The translations under genes and the position numbers were made by a program. 64,000 nucleotides of DNA. Source: Bacteroidota bacterium. Its GTDB lineage: Bacteria; Bacteroidota; Ignavibacteria; Ignavibacteriales; Ignavibacteriaceae. Below the pieces are notes generated by a model that saw nothing but the letters and a program-made list of their open reading frames with translations, searched no databases and was not told where the DNA came from. The stretch lies in assembly GCA_021815365.1 (NCBI GenBank), contig JAKAGZ010000001.1:124001-188000 (forward strand), given 5' to 3'. This document shows positions 52,766-60,386 of this stretch, one piece after another. Each line of letters opens with the position of its first letter. Position 1 is the first letter of the stretch.

Positions 52766-53315
52766 AAAAATACTCCGTAATATTCGGTGAATAAGTTATA
52801 ACCTTATTTTGATGAATGCAATTTAAGTGTTTCTTCAGAATCACATCAGAATGTGGGTACACTACAGTCCAGAATATTTTTTCAGAACAATAAAGAAGTA
52901 AATAACAATTTCAGATTAATTACAGTTTTTATTGAACTCCTACGGAGTTCAGGCTCTTGTTTGTTTTTTTTCTACAGATATATCGCTCCTACGGAGCGAA
53001 AACACGCATTGAGCTAACTCCGTAGGAGTTAAATATTTGTAGAACGAAGACCATCCCAAATATCCTAACCCCGTAGGGGTTCAACAAATAATTGAATATT
53101 TATTTATTAAACTTGAATTTTCAATCAGTCTCTAGCCAAAAAAAGGGAGAGAAGGAAATGAGTTACACTAATCAAATACAAGCAACAAAGTTAATTAGTA
53201 AATTTTTATTATAAGAAAATTTTTGAGATAAATATGTGAGCAATAGAAAATTAAATGATCTGCAACAAATATTTTGGAGTTTATAATCGTACAAAAAAAT
53301 CATTAATTTGTAGTA
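52766..53315. other. Non-coding gap with repeated CTCCTACGGAG palindromes
   Basis: 550 bp without a gene. The middle (52934-53081) holds four palindromes of one design; the rest is AT-rich. It should contain the Crp/Fnr gene promoter; no FNR-type box was seen upstream of that gene. Confidence 0.5.
52934..53081. repeat. Cluster of four related palindromes
   Basis: GAACTCCTACGGAGTTC (52934-52950), CGCTCCTACGGAGCG (52984-52998), AACTCCGTAGGAGTT (53016-53030) and AACCCCGTAGGGGTT (53067-53081). All are perfect; the flanking bases change in a paired way, which shows the hairpin itself is conserved. Confidence 0.75.
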
Positions 53316-54014
53316 ATGAAACCCGAAGAAAATCTTAAAAAAGAAATTCTGCGGAATGTACCGCTGTTTTCTGAAATGGATGTTTCGCACCTTAATGAAA
53401 TATCAGAGATCGGCAGGATTGAGCAGTTCAAAAAAAATCAGCACATCTTTCTTGAAAACGACTACTACCGCGGATTTTATATCGTGCTTAAAGGCAATAT
53501 AAAAGTTTACAGGATTTCTGCCGAAGGCAAAGAATATATTCTTCACCTGAGAAAACCGCCGCAGCTATTTGCTGATGTTCCCCTTTTTGAAGAAGGGGGA
53601 AATTATCCCGCCAATGCACAGGCACTCGAAGATAGTCTTTTGCTTTTCATTTCCAAAGAAGAGTTCGCCGGTCTGATAAGGAAAAACCCTTCGATCGCTT
53701 TTAAGATGCTTGCAGGGTTTGCAAAGCGAATGCGACAGATGACAAAAAAGATGGAAGAAATTTCAACTAAGGAGGTTTCAAACCGCCTGGCAGGATTTAT
53801 CATTGAAGAAATCGAAAAGAATGGTTCGATAAAACTAAAAGAGCCTTTTTTGTGCCTGACAATTTCAAAAGCAACCGTTGCTGCATACCTCGGCACAATT
53901 ACAGAAACCCTTTCACGCGCGTTTAAAAAATTGCAGGAAGAAAATATTATCGTTGTAAACGGCAAAAAAATATTTGTGAAAGATCTTAAAAAATTAAAAC
54001 AATTAGCTGGTTGA
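53316..54014 (+). CDS. Crp/Fnr-family transcriptional regulator
   Basis: 232 residues: N-terminal cyclic-nucleotide-type sensor domain (about 15-130, with GFYIVLKGNIKVYRISAEGKEYILHL), a long dimer helix, and a C-terminal helix-turn-helix (about 165-225: KEPFLCLTISKATVAAYLGTITETLSRAFKKLQEE). The recognition helix E-T-x-S-R matches Crp/Fnr proteins that bind TTGAC/T...A/GTCAA boxes. No N-terminal Cys cluster of classical FNR is present, so the DNR/NnrR type (heme, NO) is more likely. A matching box lies at 54070-54083 before the next operon. Confidence 0.9.
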   Translation: MKPEENLKKEILRNVPLFSEMDVSHLNEISEIGRIEQFKKNQHIFLENDYYRGFYIVLKGNIKVYRISAEGKEYILHLRKPPQLFADVPLFEEGGNYPANAQALEDSLLLFISKEEFAGLIRKNPSIAFKMLAGFAKRMRQMTKKMEEISTKEVSNRLAGFIIEEIEKNGSIKLKEPFLCLTISKATVAAYLGTITETLSRAFKKLQEENIIVVNGKKIFVKDLKKLKQLAG

Positions 54015-54069
54015 TTTTACACCTCTGATTTTACAACAAAAAATCTGCACTGAATTAAAACCTGGTTTT

Positions 54070-54083
54070 CTGACTTAAGTCAA
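54070..54083. promoter_or_regulatory. FNR/DNR-type box
   Basis: CTGAC-TTAA-GTCAA, one mismatch from TTGAC-N4-GTCAA, with the inner 12 bp a perfect palindrome. It lies 69 bp upstream of the DUF2249 start, compatible with activation near -41. Confidence 0.65.
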
Positions 54084-54151
54084 AGTAATTTTTCCCTCAC
54101 CTTTTTAAATTGAAGTATATAAATAAATTTTTTAAATAAAGGAGACGAAAA

Positions 54152-54388
54152 ATGACAGATACAAAAATCAAAACACTCGATGTACGCCCGATAGTTCCGA
54201 GGGAGAAACACCCGGCTATTTTTGCAATGTTCGATTCACTTGCAAACGGTGAGGCTTTTCAATTAATAAACGATCACGATCCGAAGCCTCTTTACTACCA
54301 GATGTCTGCAGAGAACCCAAACGAATTTGAGTGGGAGTATATTGAGCAGGGTCCTGAGACCTGGAAAGTAAATATTAAAAAAGTATAA
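54152..54388 (+). CDS. DUF2249 protein
   Basis: 78 residues, a single DUF2249 domain: TLDVRPIVPREKHPAIFAMFDSLANGEAFQLINDHDPKPLYYQMSAE... WEYIEQGPETWKVNIKK. The LDVR start and the NDHDPKPL loop with His are hallmarks. DUF2249 proteins commonly occur with hemerythrins, NO reductases and Fnr-type regulators, but their biochemical role is unknown. A good GGAG ribosome site precedes it. First gene of a closely spaced six-gene run. Confidence 0.88.
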   Translation: MTDTKIKTLDVRPIVPREKHPAIFAMFDSLANGEAFQLINDHDPKPLYYQMSAENPNEFEWEYIEQGPETWKVNIKKV

Positions 54389-54389
54389 A

Positions 54390-55214
54390 ATGATTACGAA
54401 AGACCTGAAAATATCTAAGATGCTCGATCAATATCCCGAAACGCTGGAAGTGCTTCTGAAAGCAAGCCCGCATTTTAAAAAATTAAACAACGCTTTCCTG
54501 AGAAAAACACTTGCGGGCAGGGTAAACGTTGAACAAGCAGCGGCTATTGCCGGTGTTCCGCTGAAAGAGCTTTTGATAGAACTCAACTTTGCAATCGGTA
54601 AAGGCGAAGCGATCCACAAAATAATTGAGAATGACAAAAAAGCAATACAGAACCCGCCGGTAGTTCATCAGGAAAAACCGGAATACCTGAAAAATATCCC
54701 TTCAGAAAAAATAGTTGACCTTGATGTCAGGAATGAAATTGCTTCAGGAACAGACCCGATACATAAAATTAAAAATGCTGTAAACAATCTCAAAGAAAAC
54801 GAAGTCCTTCATCTCATAAATTCTTTCGAACCGGTACCTCTTTACACTGTGCTTGGCAACAAGGGGTTCAAACACTGGACGGAAAAAACCGGCGATGTGT
54901 GGAATGTTTATTTCTTCAAAGACGGAACTCCCGCACAAAACGAAAAAATAAAAAATGAAAATAAAGGGCTTCCTTCACATCCTATAGAAGGAATTATCGA
55001 GCTTGACGTCAGAAATCTTGAGCCGCCGGAACCTATGATAAAAATTTTAGAAATGCTTCCTAAGTTAAGCGGCAACGCTGTCCTTTTGGTTCACCATCAC
55101 CGCGAACCACTGATGCTCTATGATAAACTTGCTGAGCGCGGATTTACCGCTGCTGCAAATAAGATTGAAGAAAATTATTACAGGATAGTTATTACGAAAG
55201 CAAAAGAAGGTTAA
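54390..55214 (+). CDS. DUF1858-DUF2249-DUF2249 fusion protein
   Basis: 274 residues. N-terminal DUF1858 (about 1-65: LKISKMLDQYPETLEVLLKASPHFKKLNNAFLRKTLAGRVNVEQAA), a linker, then two DUF2249 domains (about 110-180, LDVRNEIASG... NSFEPVPLYTVLGNKGF; about 200-270, IIELDVRNLEPPEPMIKI... HHHREPLMLYDKLAERGF). It starts 1 bp after the DUF2249 stop. DUF1858 is related to the helical domain of ScdA/YtfE-type iron-sulfur repair proteins, which supports a nitrosative or oxidative stress role (inference). Confidence 0.87.
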   Translation: MITKDLKISKMLDQYPETLEVLLKASPHFKKLNNAFLRKTLAGRVNVEQAAAIAGVPLKELLIELNFAIGKGEAIHKIIENDKKAIQNPPVVHQEKPEYLKNIPSEKIVDLDVRNEIASGTDPIHKIKNAVNNLKENEVLHLINSFEPVPLYTVLGNKGFKHWTEKTGDVWNVYFFKDGTPAQNEKIKNENKGLPSHPIEGIIELDVRNLEPPEPMIKILEMLPKLSGNAVLLVHHHREPLMLYDKLAERGFTAAANKIEENYYRIVITKAKEG

Positions 55215-55216
55215 CA

Positions 55217-56506
55217 ATGCAGCCAGCCGGAATTGCAAATAAAATGTCACCATCTTATAAAATGGTAAGAAAATACTTCATTGCTTCCATTTGCGGATTT
55301 GCGATGCTGACATTTTTAATGTTCATAAATGCAGACTCAATTACTGGATATCATTTTCAACCAAAACTTTTGGGGCTTACACACATTGCAACACTTGGCT
55401 GGATTACAATGATTATCTTCGGTGCAATGTTTCAGCTTGTGCCGGTGGTGCTTCAGGTAAAGCTTTTCAGCGAAAGACTTGGAGAAATTCAGTTCTGGGT
55501 TTACCTTGCGAGCGTAACAGGAATGGTCTTGTCTTTTTTTAAATTCGATACTTTTTTGCTGGCAGTTTTTGCATCATTGGTCTCACTGGCGATTTTGATT
55601 TTTATTTTTAATATAACTGCTTCATTGATAAGAGTAAAAGAATGGAATATAACCGGCACATATTTAGCTGCTGCATTATTTTATCTTTTTTTTACAGTTG
55701 CCGCCGGAATAATGATGGCGATAAATCTTTATTCACCTTACTTTAAGACAAATCATCTTGAGTACTTAAAGCTTCACGCGCATCTTGCATTCGTCGGCTG
55801 GGTTTCGATGGTGATAATGGGAGTTACTTACAAACTGATCCCGATGTTCTCACTGTCTCATGGATTTTCACTTAAGCCTGCCAAATGGGTTTTTGTTTTC
55901 ATAAATGCCGGGCTTATTTTATTAACAGTTGAGTATCATTTCCCTCGACGAACGATAATGCTGCCAATATCAACTGCCTTAATTGCATGCGGAAATTTAA
56001 CCTTCCTTTACCAGGTTTACCTGATAATGAAAAACAGGGTAAGAAAAAATCTTGATGTTGGTTTGACATATTCAATGGTTTCGTTCGGGATGATGTTTGC
56101 TGCAACTATTGTTGGCGTATTTTTGGTTTTCGAAAAGTTTTTGGATTTTGATGCACTCACAAGAGTTGTACTGATATATGGCTATATGATCTTGTTTGGT
56201 TACTTTTCACTTCTGATAGTAGGACAAATGTATAAGATCGTTCCATTCCTGGTCTGGTTCCATAAATTCAGCAGTAAAGTAGGATTTGAGCCGGTTCCTT
56301 TGTTAAAAGATATGTACAGTGAAAAACTTGCAAGAGCAGAATTCGTCCTGATGATCTTTGCCGTGGCAGTAACAATTACAGCGATGGCATTGGAAAATAA
56401 AATTTTAATGTATGCTTCAACCGGAGTGATGTTTGTAAGCTCGCTTTTATTTTTAAAAAATATGTTTTCAATATTTTTTATACGGAGTGTCAAAAATGAT
56501 AAATGA
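55217..56506 (+). CDS. Polytopic membrane protein resembling heme-copper oxidase subunit I
   Basis: 429 residues with about twelve membrane helices. Two segments repeat the same pattern: THIATLGWITMIIFGAMFQLVP near 57-78 and HAHLAFVGWVSMVIMGVTYKLIP near 190-212. This H-x-x-x-x-G-W...M...G...L-x-P module is that of COX1/NorB-like subunits, in which pairs of His bind heme. The full set of CuB ligands is not visible, so oxygen or NO reduction is doubtful; NnrS-like heme binding is another option. It starts 2 bp after the DUF2249 fusion gene. Confidence 0.75.
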   Translation: MQPAGIANKMSPSYKMVRKYFIASICGFAMLTFLMFINADSITGYHFQPKLLGLTHIATLGWITMIIFGAMFQLVPVVLQVKLFSERLGEIQFWVYLASVTGMVLSFFKFDTFLLAVFASLVSLAILIFIFNITASLIRVKEWNITGTYLAAALFYLFFTVAAGIMMAINLYSPYFKTNHLEYLKLHAHLAFVGWVSMVIMGVTYKLIPMFSLSHGFSLKPAKWVFVFINAGLILLTVEYHFPRRTIMLPISTALIACGNLTFLYQVYLIMKNRVRKNLDVGLTYSMVSFGMMFAATIVGVFLVFEKFLDFDALTRVVLIYGYMILFGYFSLLIVGQMYKIVPFLVWFHKFSSKVGFEPVPLLKDMYSEKLARAEFVLMIFAVAVTITAMALENKILMYASTGVMFVSSLLFLKNMFSIFFIRSVKNDK

Positions 56507-56795
56507 AGAACAGGTGATGAATGCACTAAGGTCCGTGATTGATCCTGAGATCGGCTTAAATATTGTTGACCTCGGACTGATATATGATATTATAATTGAA
56601 GAAGCGATGATAACAGTAACAATGACTCTGACAACGCCGGGCTGCCCGATGCACAGCAGTATCACAAGCTGGGTTGAAAATCAATTGAAGGCGCTTGACC
56701 CCGGCTATGAAGTTTTTGTAAATCTTGTCTGGGAACCAAAATGGACACCGGATAAAATGAGCGATGAGGCAAAAAGACAGTTGGGGCGATTATAG
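56496..56795 (+). CDS. MIP18/DUF59 family protein (PaaD/SufT-like)
   Basis: 99 residues from the ATG at 56496, which has GGAG eight bases upstream; a GTG three codons earlier is also open. DUF59 pattern: MNALRSVIDPEIGLNIVDLGLIYDI with the conserved DPE, and TLTTPGCPMHSSI with the reactive Cys. DUF59 proteins assist iron-sulfur cluster assembly or delivery. The gene overlaps the preceding membrane protein by 11 bp and fits a cluster that matures a metal cofactor. Confidence 0.88.
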   Translation: MINEEQVMNALRSVIDPEIGLNIVDLGLIYDIIIEEAMITVTMTLTTPGCPMHSSITSWVENQLKALDPGYEVFVNLVWEPKWTPDKMSDEAKRQLGRL

Positions 56796-56809
56796 CAAGG
56801 AGATGATTT

Positions 56810-57265
56810 ATGTTTTCTACTGTAAGATACTTTGTAAAAACTAGTGTTGTGTTTTTGCTTGTGGGAATCTTGTCGGGGCTTTATATGTCAGCAGCAAAAA
56901 ATATTTTTCACACACCGTTTGGACCGGAATTAATCTCAGCCCACGCGCACATTATTCTTGTCGGTTCTGTTATGATGATGATAATGGGAGTAGCATTGTG
57001 GTTTTTCCCGCGCGCAGAAAAAGATGATAAAAAATATAACCCCGATTTAATCCTTATCACATACTGGCTGATGACAATTTCAACGGCATCGAGATTTATT
57101 TTCCAGACTGCGGCAGGCTTTGTTTTCATTGACTGGATAAACATTATGATTACAATTACTTCAACGTTACAGGTTATCGCGATAATGTTATTCTTCTACT
57201 CTATGTGGGGACGGATAAGGCCTGTTGGCAGCCAGTACAGGGAAGCAAAAGGAGAAAAATTTTAA
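56810..57265 (+). CDS. Four-helix heme-copper-oxidase-like membrane protein
   Basis: 151 residues with four membrane helices. The second helix reads AHAHIILVGSVMMMIMGVALWFFPR, a single copy of the module seen twice in the 429-residue neighbour. The HAH pair is a candidate heme ligand. Together the two proteins contain three modules, the number in one full oxidase subunit I. It may be a subunit of a complex with that neighbour. A strong AAGGAG site precedes the ATG. Confidence 0.75.
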   Translation: MFSTVRYFVKTSVVFLLVGILSGLYMSAAKNIFHTPFGPELISAHAHIILVGSVMMMIMGVALWFFPRAEKDDKKYNPDLILITYWLMTISTASRFIFQTAAGFVFIDWINIMITITSTLQVIAIMLFFYSMWGRIRPVGSQYREAKGEKF

Positions 57266-57286
57266 CAAATATTCAAAGGATTAAAA

Positions 57287-57610
57287 ATGTCAGAACAAAA
57301 ATTAACCGAAGTAAAAAATTTATCAGCACAACTGAACTACCAGGATGAATCTATAGTAAGTAAAATCTTAATAAAAAAAGAAACGGGTAATGTTACCCTG
57401 TTTGCTTTTGACGCCGGACAGGGATTGACCGAACACACCTCTCCTTACGAGGCATTGGTCTTTATTCCTGAAGGAAAGATGGATATAAAAGTCGGAGGTG
57501 AAAATTATACTGTTTCATCGGGTGAATTGCTGAAACTCCCCGCTGCAATTCCGCATGCCTTAAAAGCAGTTGAGAAAACAAAGATGATGCTGATAATGAT
57601 AAAAGGATAA
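57287..57610 (+). CDS. Small cupin-domain protein
   Basis: 107 residues, one cupin barrel: FDAGQGLTEHTSPYEALVFIPEGKMDIKVGGENYTVSSGELLKLPAAIPHALKAVEKTKMML. Motif 1 has His in TEHTSP and Glu in YEALVFIPEG, and motif 2 ends PAAIPHAL with His, so a metal site is possible. Last gene of the DUF2249 run, followed 20 bp later by a terminator. The ligand or reaction is unknown. Confidence 0.88.
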   Translation: MSEQKLTEVKNLSAQLNYQDESIVSKILIKKETGNVTLFAFDAGQGLTEHTSPYEALVFIPEGKMDIKVGGENYTVSSGELLKLPAAIPHALKAVEKTKMMLIMIKG

Positions 57611-57630
57611 AATTACTTTTCACATTATAA

Positions 57631-57667
57631 AACATCAGGAGTTAAAAAATTCCTGATGTTTGATTTC
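57631..57667 (+). terminator. Terminator of the DUF2249 operon
   Basis: AACATCAGGA (57631-57640) and TCCTGATGTT (57651-57660) form a perfect 10-bp stem around a 10-base loop, followed by TGATTT. It lies 20 bp past the cupin stop. Confidence 0.75.
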
Positions 57668-57751
57668 AATTAGCTTCTGATAATTGCCCCGCCTTCCTGA
57701 TTGAGCTTAACAGCTCGTCTGCATAAAATTTACTAAAAATAAATTTATCCC

Positions 57752-57800
57752 TTGACACGTAACCAGAAAGTTACCTATATTCAGGTAACCAATTAGTTAC
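57752..57800 (+). promoter_or_regulatory. Promoter with two ArsR-type operators
   Basis: TTGACA (57752-57757) and TATATT (57776-57781) with an 18-bp spacer form a good sigma70-like promoter. It is overlapped by GTAACCAGAAAGTTAC (57759-57774) and followed by GTAACCAATTAGTTAC (57785-57800), two copies of one inverted repeat spaced 26 bp start to start, ideal for repression by the adjacent ArsR-type protein. Confidence 0.75.
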
Positions 57801-57817
57801 GTATTTGAGAAAGTTAG

Positions 57818-58135
57818 ATGGCTTATAAAATTGACGATGTTTTTTCTGCTCTTGCAGACCCCAACAGAAGAAAAATATTAATGATGCTGGCTGATAAAGA
57901 ACTCACGGTCAATTCGATTTCGGAAAAATTTAAATTCAGCCGACCCGCTGTTTCAAAACATTTAAAGATACTATTAAAAACCAATCTCGTTGCCCCGCGC
58001 TGGGAAGGAAGAGAAAGATACTACCGCCTTAACGTAGAACCGCTCAACGAAGTGAAAGACTGGCTGCAGTTCTATGATAAATTCTGGAATAAAAAACTAC
58101 AAGCTTTAAAGAACTTAGTGGGAAATAAAGAATGA
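57818..58135 (+). CDS. ArsR/SdpR-like repressor
   Basis: 105 residues, winged helix: IDDVFSALADPNRRKILMMLADKELTVNSISEKFKFSRPAVSKHLKILLKTNLVAPRWEGRERYYRLN. It has no cysteine, so it is not a metal sensor; this is the SdpR-like group that is usually encoded just before SRPBCC (AHSA1) proteins. It overlaps the next gene by 4 bp (ATGA). Two matching operators lie in its promoter (57759-57800). Confidence 0.92.
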   Translation: MAYKIDDVFSALADPNRRKILMMLADKELTVNSISEKFKFSRPAVSKHLKILLKTNLVAPRWEGRERYYRLNVEPLNEVKDWLQFYDKFWNKKLQALKNLVGNKE

Positions 58136-59025
58136 AGAATGAAACAAAGATTCGCAATGCACGGGACACAGAACCAGTGGTGAAAGAGGTAACTCTGAAT
58201 GCACCCGTTTCAAAAGTGTGGAAAGCAATTACGGATAAAAACGAAATGAGAAAATGGTATTTTGATCTTGCCGAATTTAAACCTGAAGTCGGCTTCGAAT
58301 TCAGCTTTTGGGGAGGGACAGAGCAAAAAAAATATCTGCACCTGTGCAAAATTACAGAGGTAGTGACAAACAAAAAGCTAAGCTACAGTTGGAGATATGA
58401 CGGTTACGCAGGTGAATCATTCGTTACATTTGAGATCTTTACAGAAAATAATAAAACAAAAGTCAGGCTGACTCACACAGGACTGGAAAGCTTCCCCGCT
58501 GATAATCCTGATTTCGCAAAAGGAAACTTTGTTGAAGGATGGAATCATATTATTGGTGTTTCACTTAAAGAATTTTTTGAAAAAAAAATAAAAGGAAAAT
58601 TTATGGAAAGGATCGAAAAGAAAGTCCTGTTGAATGCGCCTGTTTCAAAAGTGTGGAATTTTTTGACCGATCAGGAAAAGCTGGCAGAGTGGATGCTGAT
58701 GCCAACCACATTCGAACCGGTTGTTGAAAAAGAGTTTACATTTAAAGCGGAAGCTATGGAAAACTGGGATGGTTATATTTACTGCAAGGTTAAGGAAATT
58801 GAAGTGAACAAAAAAATCGCTTACACCTGGAATGCACAAATAGTGAACGGAGAAACTCTGGTGACTATTTTAATTTCACCAAAAGGCGATACGACCGAGC
58901 TTACGCTTATCCACACCGGCTGGGAAAATGTTCCTGCTGAGACAAGACAGCAAAGGATCGAAGGACACAACAAAGGCTGGCAGTTGAGATTTGCAGAAAA
59001 ACTAAAAGAAGCAGCAGAAAAATAA
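58132..59025 (+). CDS. Tandem SRPBCC (AHSA1-like) protein
   Basis: 297 residues made of two START-like SRPBCC domains: residues about 15-150 (KEVTLNAPVSKVWKAITDKNEMRKWYFD... LTHTGLESFPADNPDF) and about 160-297 (KKVLLNAPVSKVWNFLTDQEKLAEWMLMPTTFEP... LIHTGWENVPAETRQ). Each normally forms a hydrophobic pocket for a small ligand. It is translationally coupled to the ArsR-type repressor, which suggests that repressor and binding protein respond to the same compound or stress (inference). A fusion of two AHSA1 units is less usual than single-domain forms. Confidence 0.9.
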   Translation: MKNETKIRNARDTEPVVKEVTLNAPVSKVWKAITDKNEMRKWYFDLAEFKPEVGFEFSFWGGTEQKKYLHLCKITEVVTNKKLSYSWRYDGYAGESFVTFEIFTENNKTKVRLTHTGLESFPADNPDFAKGNFVEGWNHIIGVSLKEFFEKKIKGKFMERIEKKVLLNAPVSKVWNFLTDQEKLAEWMLMPTTFEPVVEKEFTFKAEAMENWDGYIYCKVKEIEVNKKIAYTWNAQIVNGETLVTILISPKGDTTELTLIHTGWENVPAETRQQRIEGHNKGWQLRFAEKLKEAAEK

Positions 59026-59041
59026 TTTAAAGGAAAATCTT

Positions 59042-59509
59042 ATGACAACAGACACAATGAAACTGAAAGATTATCACAAAAGCATTACTGTAAATATATC
59101 AGCCAGAGAGGCGCTCGATTACATCAACCGGGTTTCAGAATGGCGGGCTACAAATTTTAAAGGAAATTCTGAAAAACTTGATGACATATTTACGGTTCGT
59201 TTTGGTAAAACTTTTGTAACATTCAAAATCATTGAATTCCTCCCTGATAAAAAAGTAGTTTGGCTTGTAACAGACTGTTTCCTGGATTGGTTAAAAAATA
59301 AGAAAGAATGGAAAGACACTAAAATTAATTGGGAAATTTCTACAAATAAATCTGCACAACAAATCAGTATGACGCACATAGGATTAGTTCCCGGGATAGA
59401 GTGCTACAACGATTGCGAAAAAGGCTGGAATTTTTATGTGGGAGAGAGCTTGCTGAAATTAATAACGCAGCAAAAGGGAGTTCCCGATACACCTATAAGA
59501 CAACATTAA
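59042..59509 (+). CDS. SRPBCC-family protein
   Basis: 155 residues, one SRPBCC domain: YHKSITVNISAREALDYINRVSEWRATNFKGNSEKLDDIFTVRFGKTFVTFKIIEFLPDKKVVWLVTDC, and QISMTHIGLVPGIECYNDCEKGWNFYV near the end. Sixteen bp after the tandem SRPBCC gene, so part of the ArsR-controlled operon. The ligand is unknown. Confidence 0.88.
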   Translation: MTTDTMKLKDYHKSITVNISAREALDYINRVSEWRATNFKGNSEKLDDIFTVRFGKTFVTFKIIEFLPDKKVVWLVTDCFLDWLKNKKEWKDTKINWEISTNKSAQQISMTHIGLVPGIECYNDCEKGWNFYVGESLLKLITQQKGVPDTPIRQH

Positions 59510-59529
59510 TTTATAAAAAGGAGAATGCT

Positions 59530-59898
59530 ATGAAAACGAAAGAACTTCTTGAAACATATTATAAAGGATTCGCTCAAAAGTACGGATGGGAATCGGTTAT
59601 CTCCGACGATTTCAAATTTGTGGGCGGAGATATGACGAATACAACACCGGTTGTCGGTAAGCAGGCTTACATAGAAATTATTAATAGATTCTCAAGGCTG
59701 TTCACCACAATGAGGGTAAAAGAGATGTTTGTGGAAGACGATAGCGCTTGTGTTCTTGCAAACTACGACTATGTTTTTCCTAATGGTAAAAATATCAACG
59801 GCGACGTTGCAGAATTCTGGAAAGTAAAAGACGGCAAGCTTAATTCGCTTGCTATATTCTTTGACACACTTACTTTTGATCTGTTTACCAAGAAATAA
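59530..59898 (+). CDS. SnoaL/NTF2-like protein
   Basis: 122 residues from the ATG at 59530, chosen for its AAGGAG site; an earlier in-frame start at 59401 lies inside the preceding gene. NTF2-like pattern: KTKELLETYYKGFAQKYGWESVISDDFKFVGGDMTNTTPVVGKQAY... VFPNGKNINGDVAEFWKVKDGKLNSLAIFFDTLTF. The family comprises pocket proteins or small enzymes without a common reaction. Fourth gene of the ArsR-SRPBCC run. Confidence 0.87.
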   Translation: MKTKELLETYYKGFAQKYGWESVISDDFKFVGGDMTNTTPVVGKQAYIEIINRFSRLFTTMRVKEMFVEDDSACVLANYDYVFPNGKNINGDVAEFWKVKDGKLNSLAIFFDTLTFDLFTKK

Positions 59899-59913
59899 AA
59901 ATCGTTAAGAAAG

Positions 59914-60324
59914 GTGATAAAAGTTATTCTATATTTTGCATTTGGTATTGCGGTTTTACAATACACTGCTCGCACTATTCTTTTCCTGACTTCAAAGCCA
60001 AAGCATGGGCAGGATGAAATTGCATTAATCAATGCAATGAAATCTAATCACTGGAACTTTGGAGGATTTAAACGAAGCTACTGGAATTTTTATTTCGGCG
60101 GTGGTTTGATAGCAATTCTTTTCGGGTTGTTTGAAATAAGCATACTATTGTTGTTGTTGATTATTCCGCCAGGTTCTTTGTACATAATAAAACCCCTAAT
60201 AGCTATCGTGATTGTTTCAAACATCTTGCACGGAATTATATGTATAAGGTATTTCTTTTTGCTGCCGGTGTTATTTGATATAATTATTGCTGTTTTACTT
60301 ATTATTGCTTTTGTACATATTTAA
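59914..60324 (+). CDS. Small four-helix membrane protein
   Basis: 136 residues, about four membrane helices: VILYFAFGIAVLQYTARTILFL, GGGLIAILFGLFEISILLLLLII, KPLIAIVIVSNILHGIICI and FLLPVLFDIIIAVLLIIAFV. A soluble loop (TSKPKHGQDEIALINAMKSNHWNFGGFKRSYW) follows helix 1. The start is GTG (59914), the only one that keeps helix 1. No family name assigned. It lies 15 bp after the NTF2-like gene and is likely the last gene of that operon. Confidence 0.7.
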   Translation: MIKVILYFAFGIAVLQYTARTILFLTSKPKHGQDEIALINAMKSNHWNFGGFKRSYWNFYFGGGLIAILFGLFEISILLLLLIIPPGSLYIIKPLIAIVIVSNILHGIICIRYFFLLPVLFDIIIAVLLIIAFVHI

Positions 60325-60386
60325 AACTGAATAGTTTTATAAATTTCCTAAGGGGATTTGATAATTGAGTCTGATTATTTTTTAAA

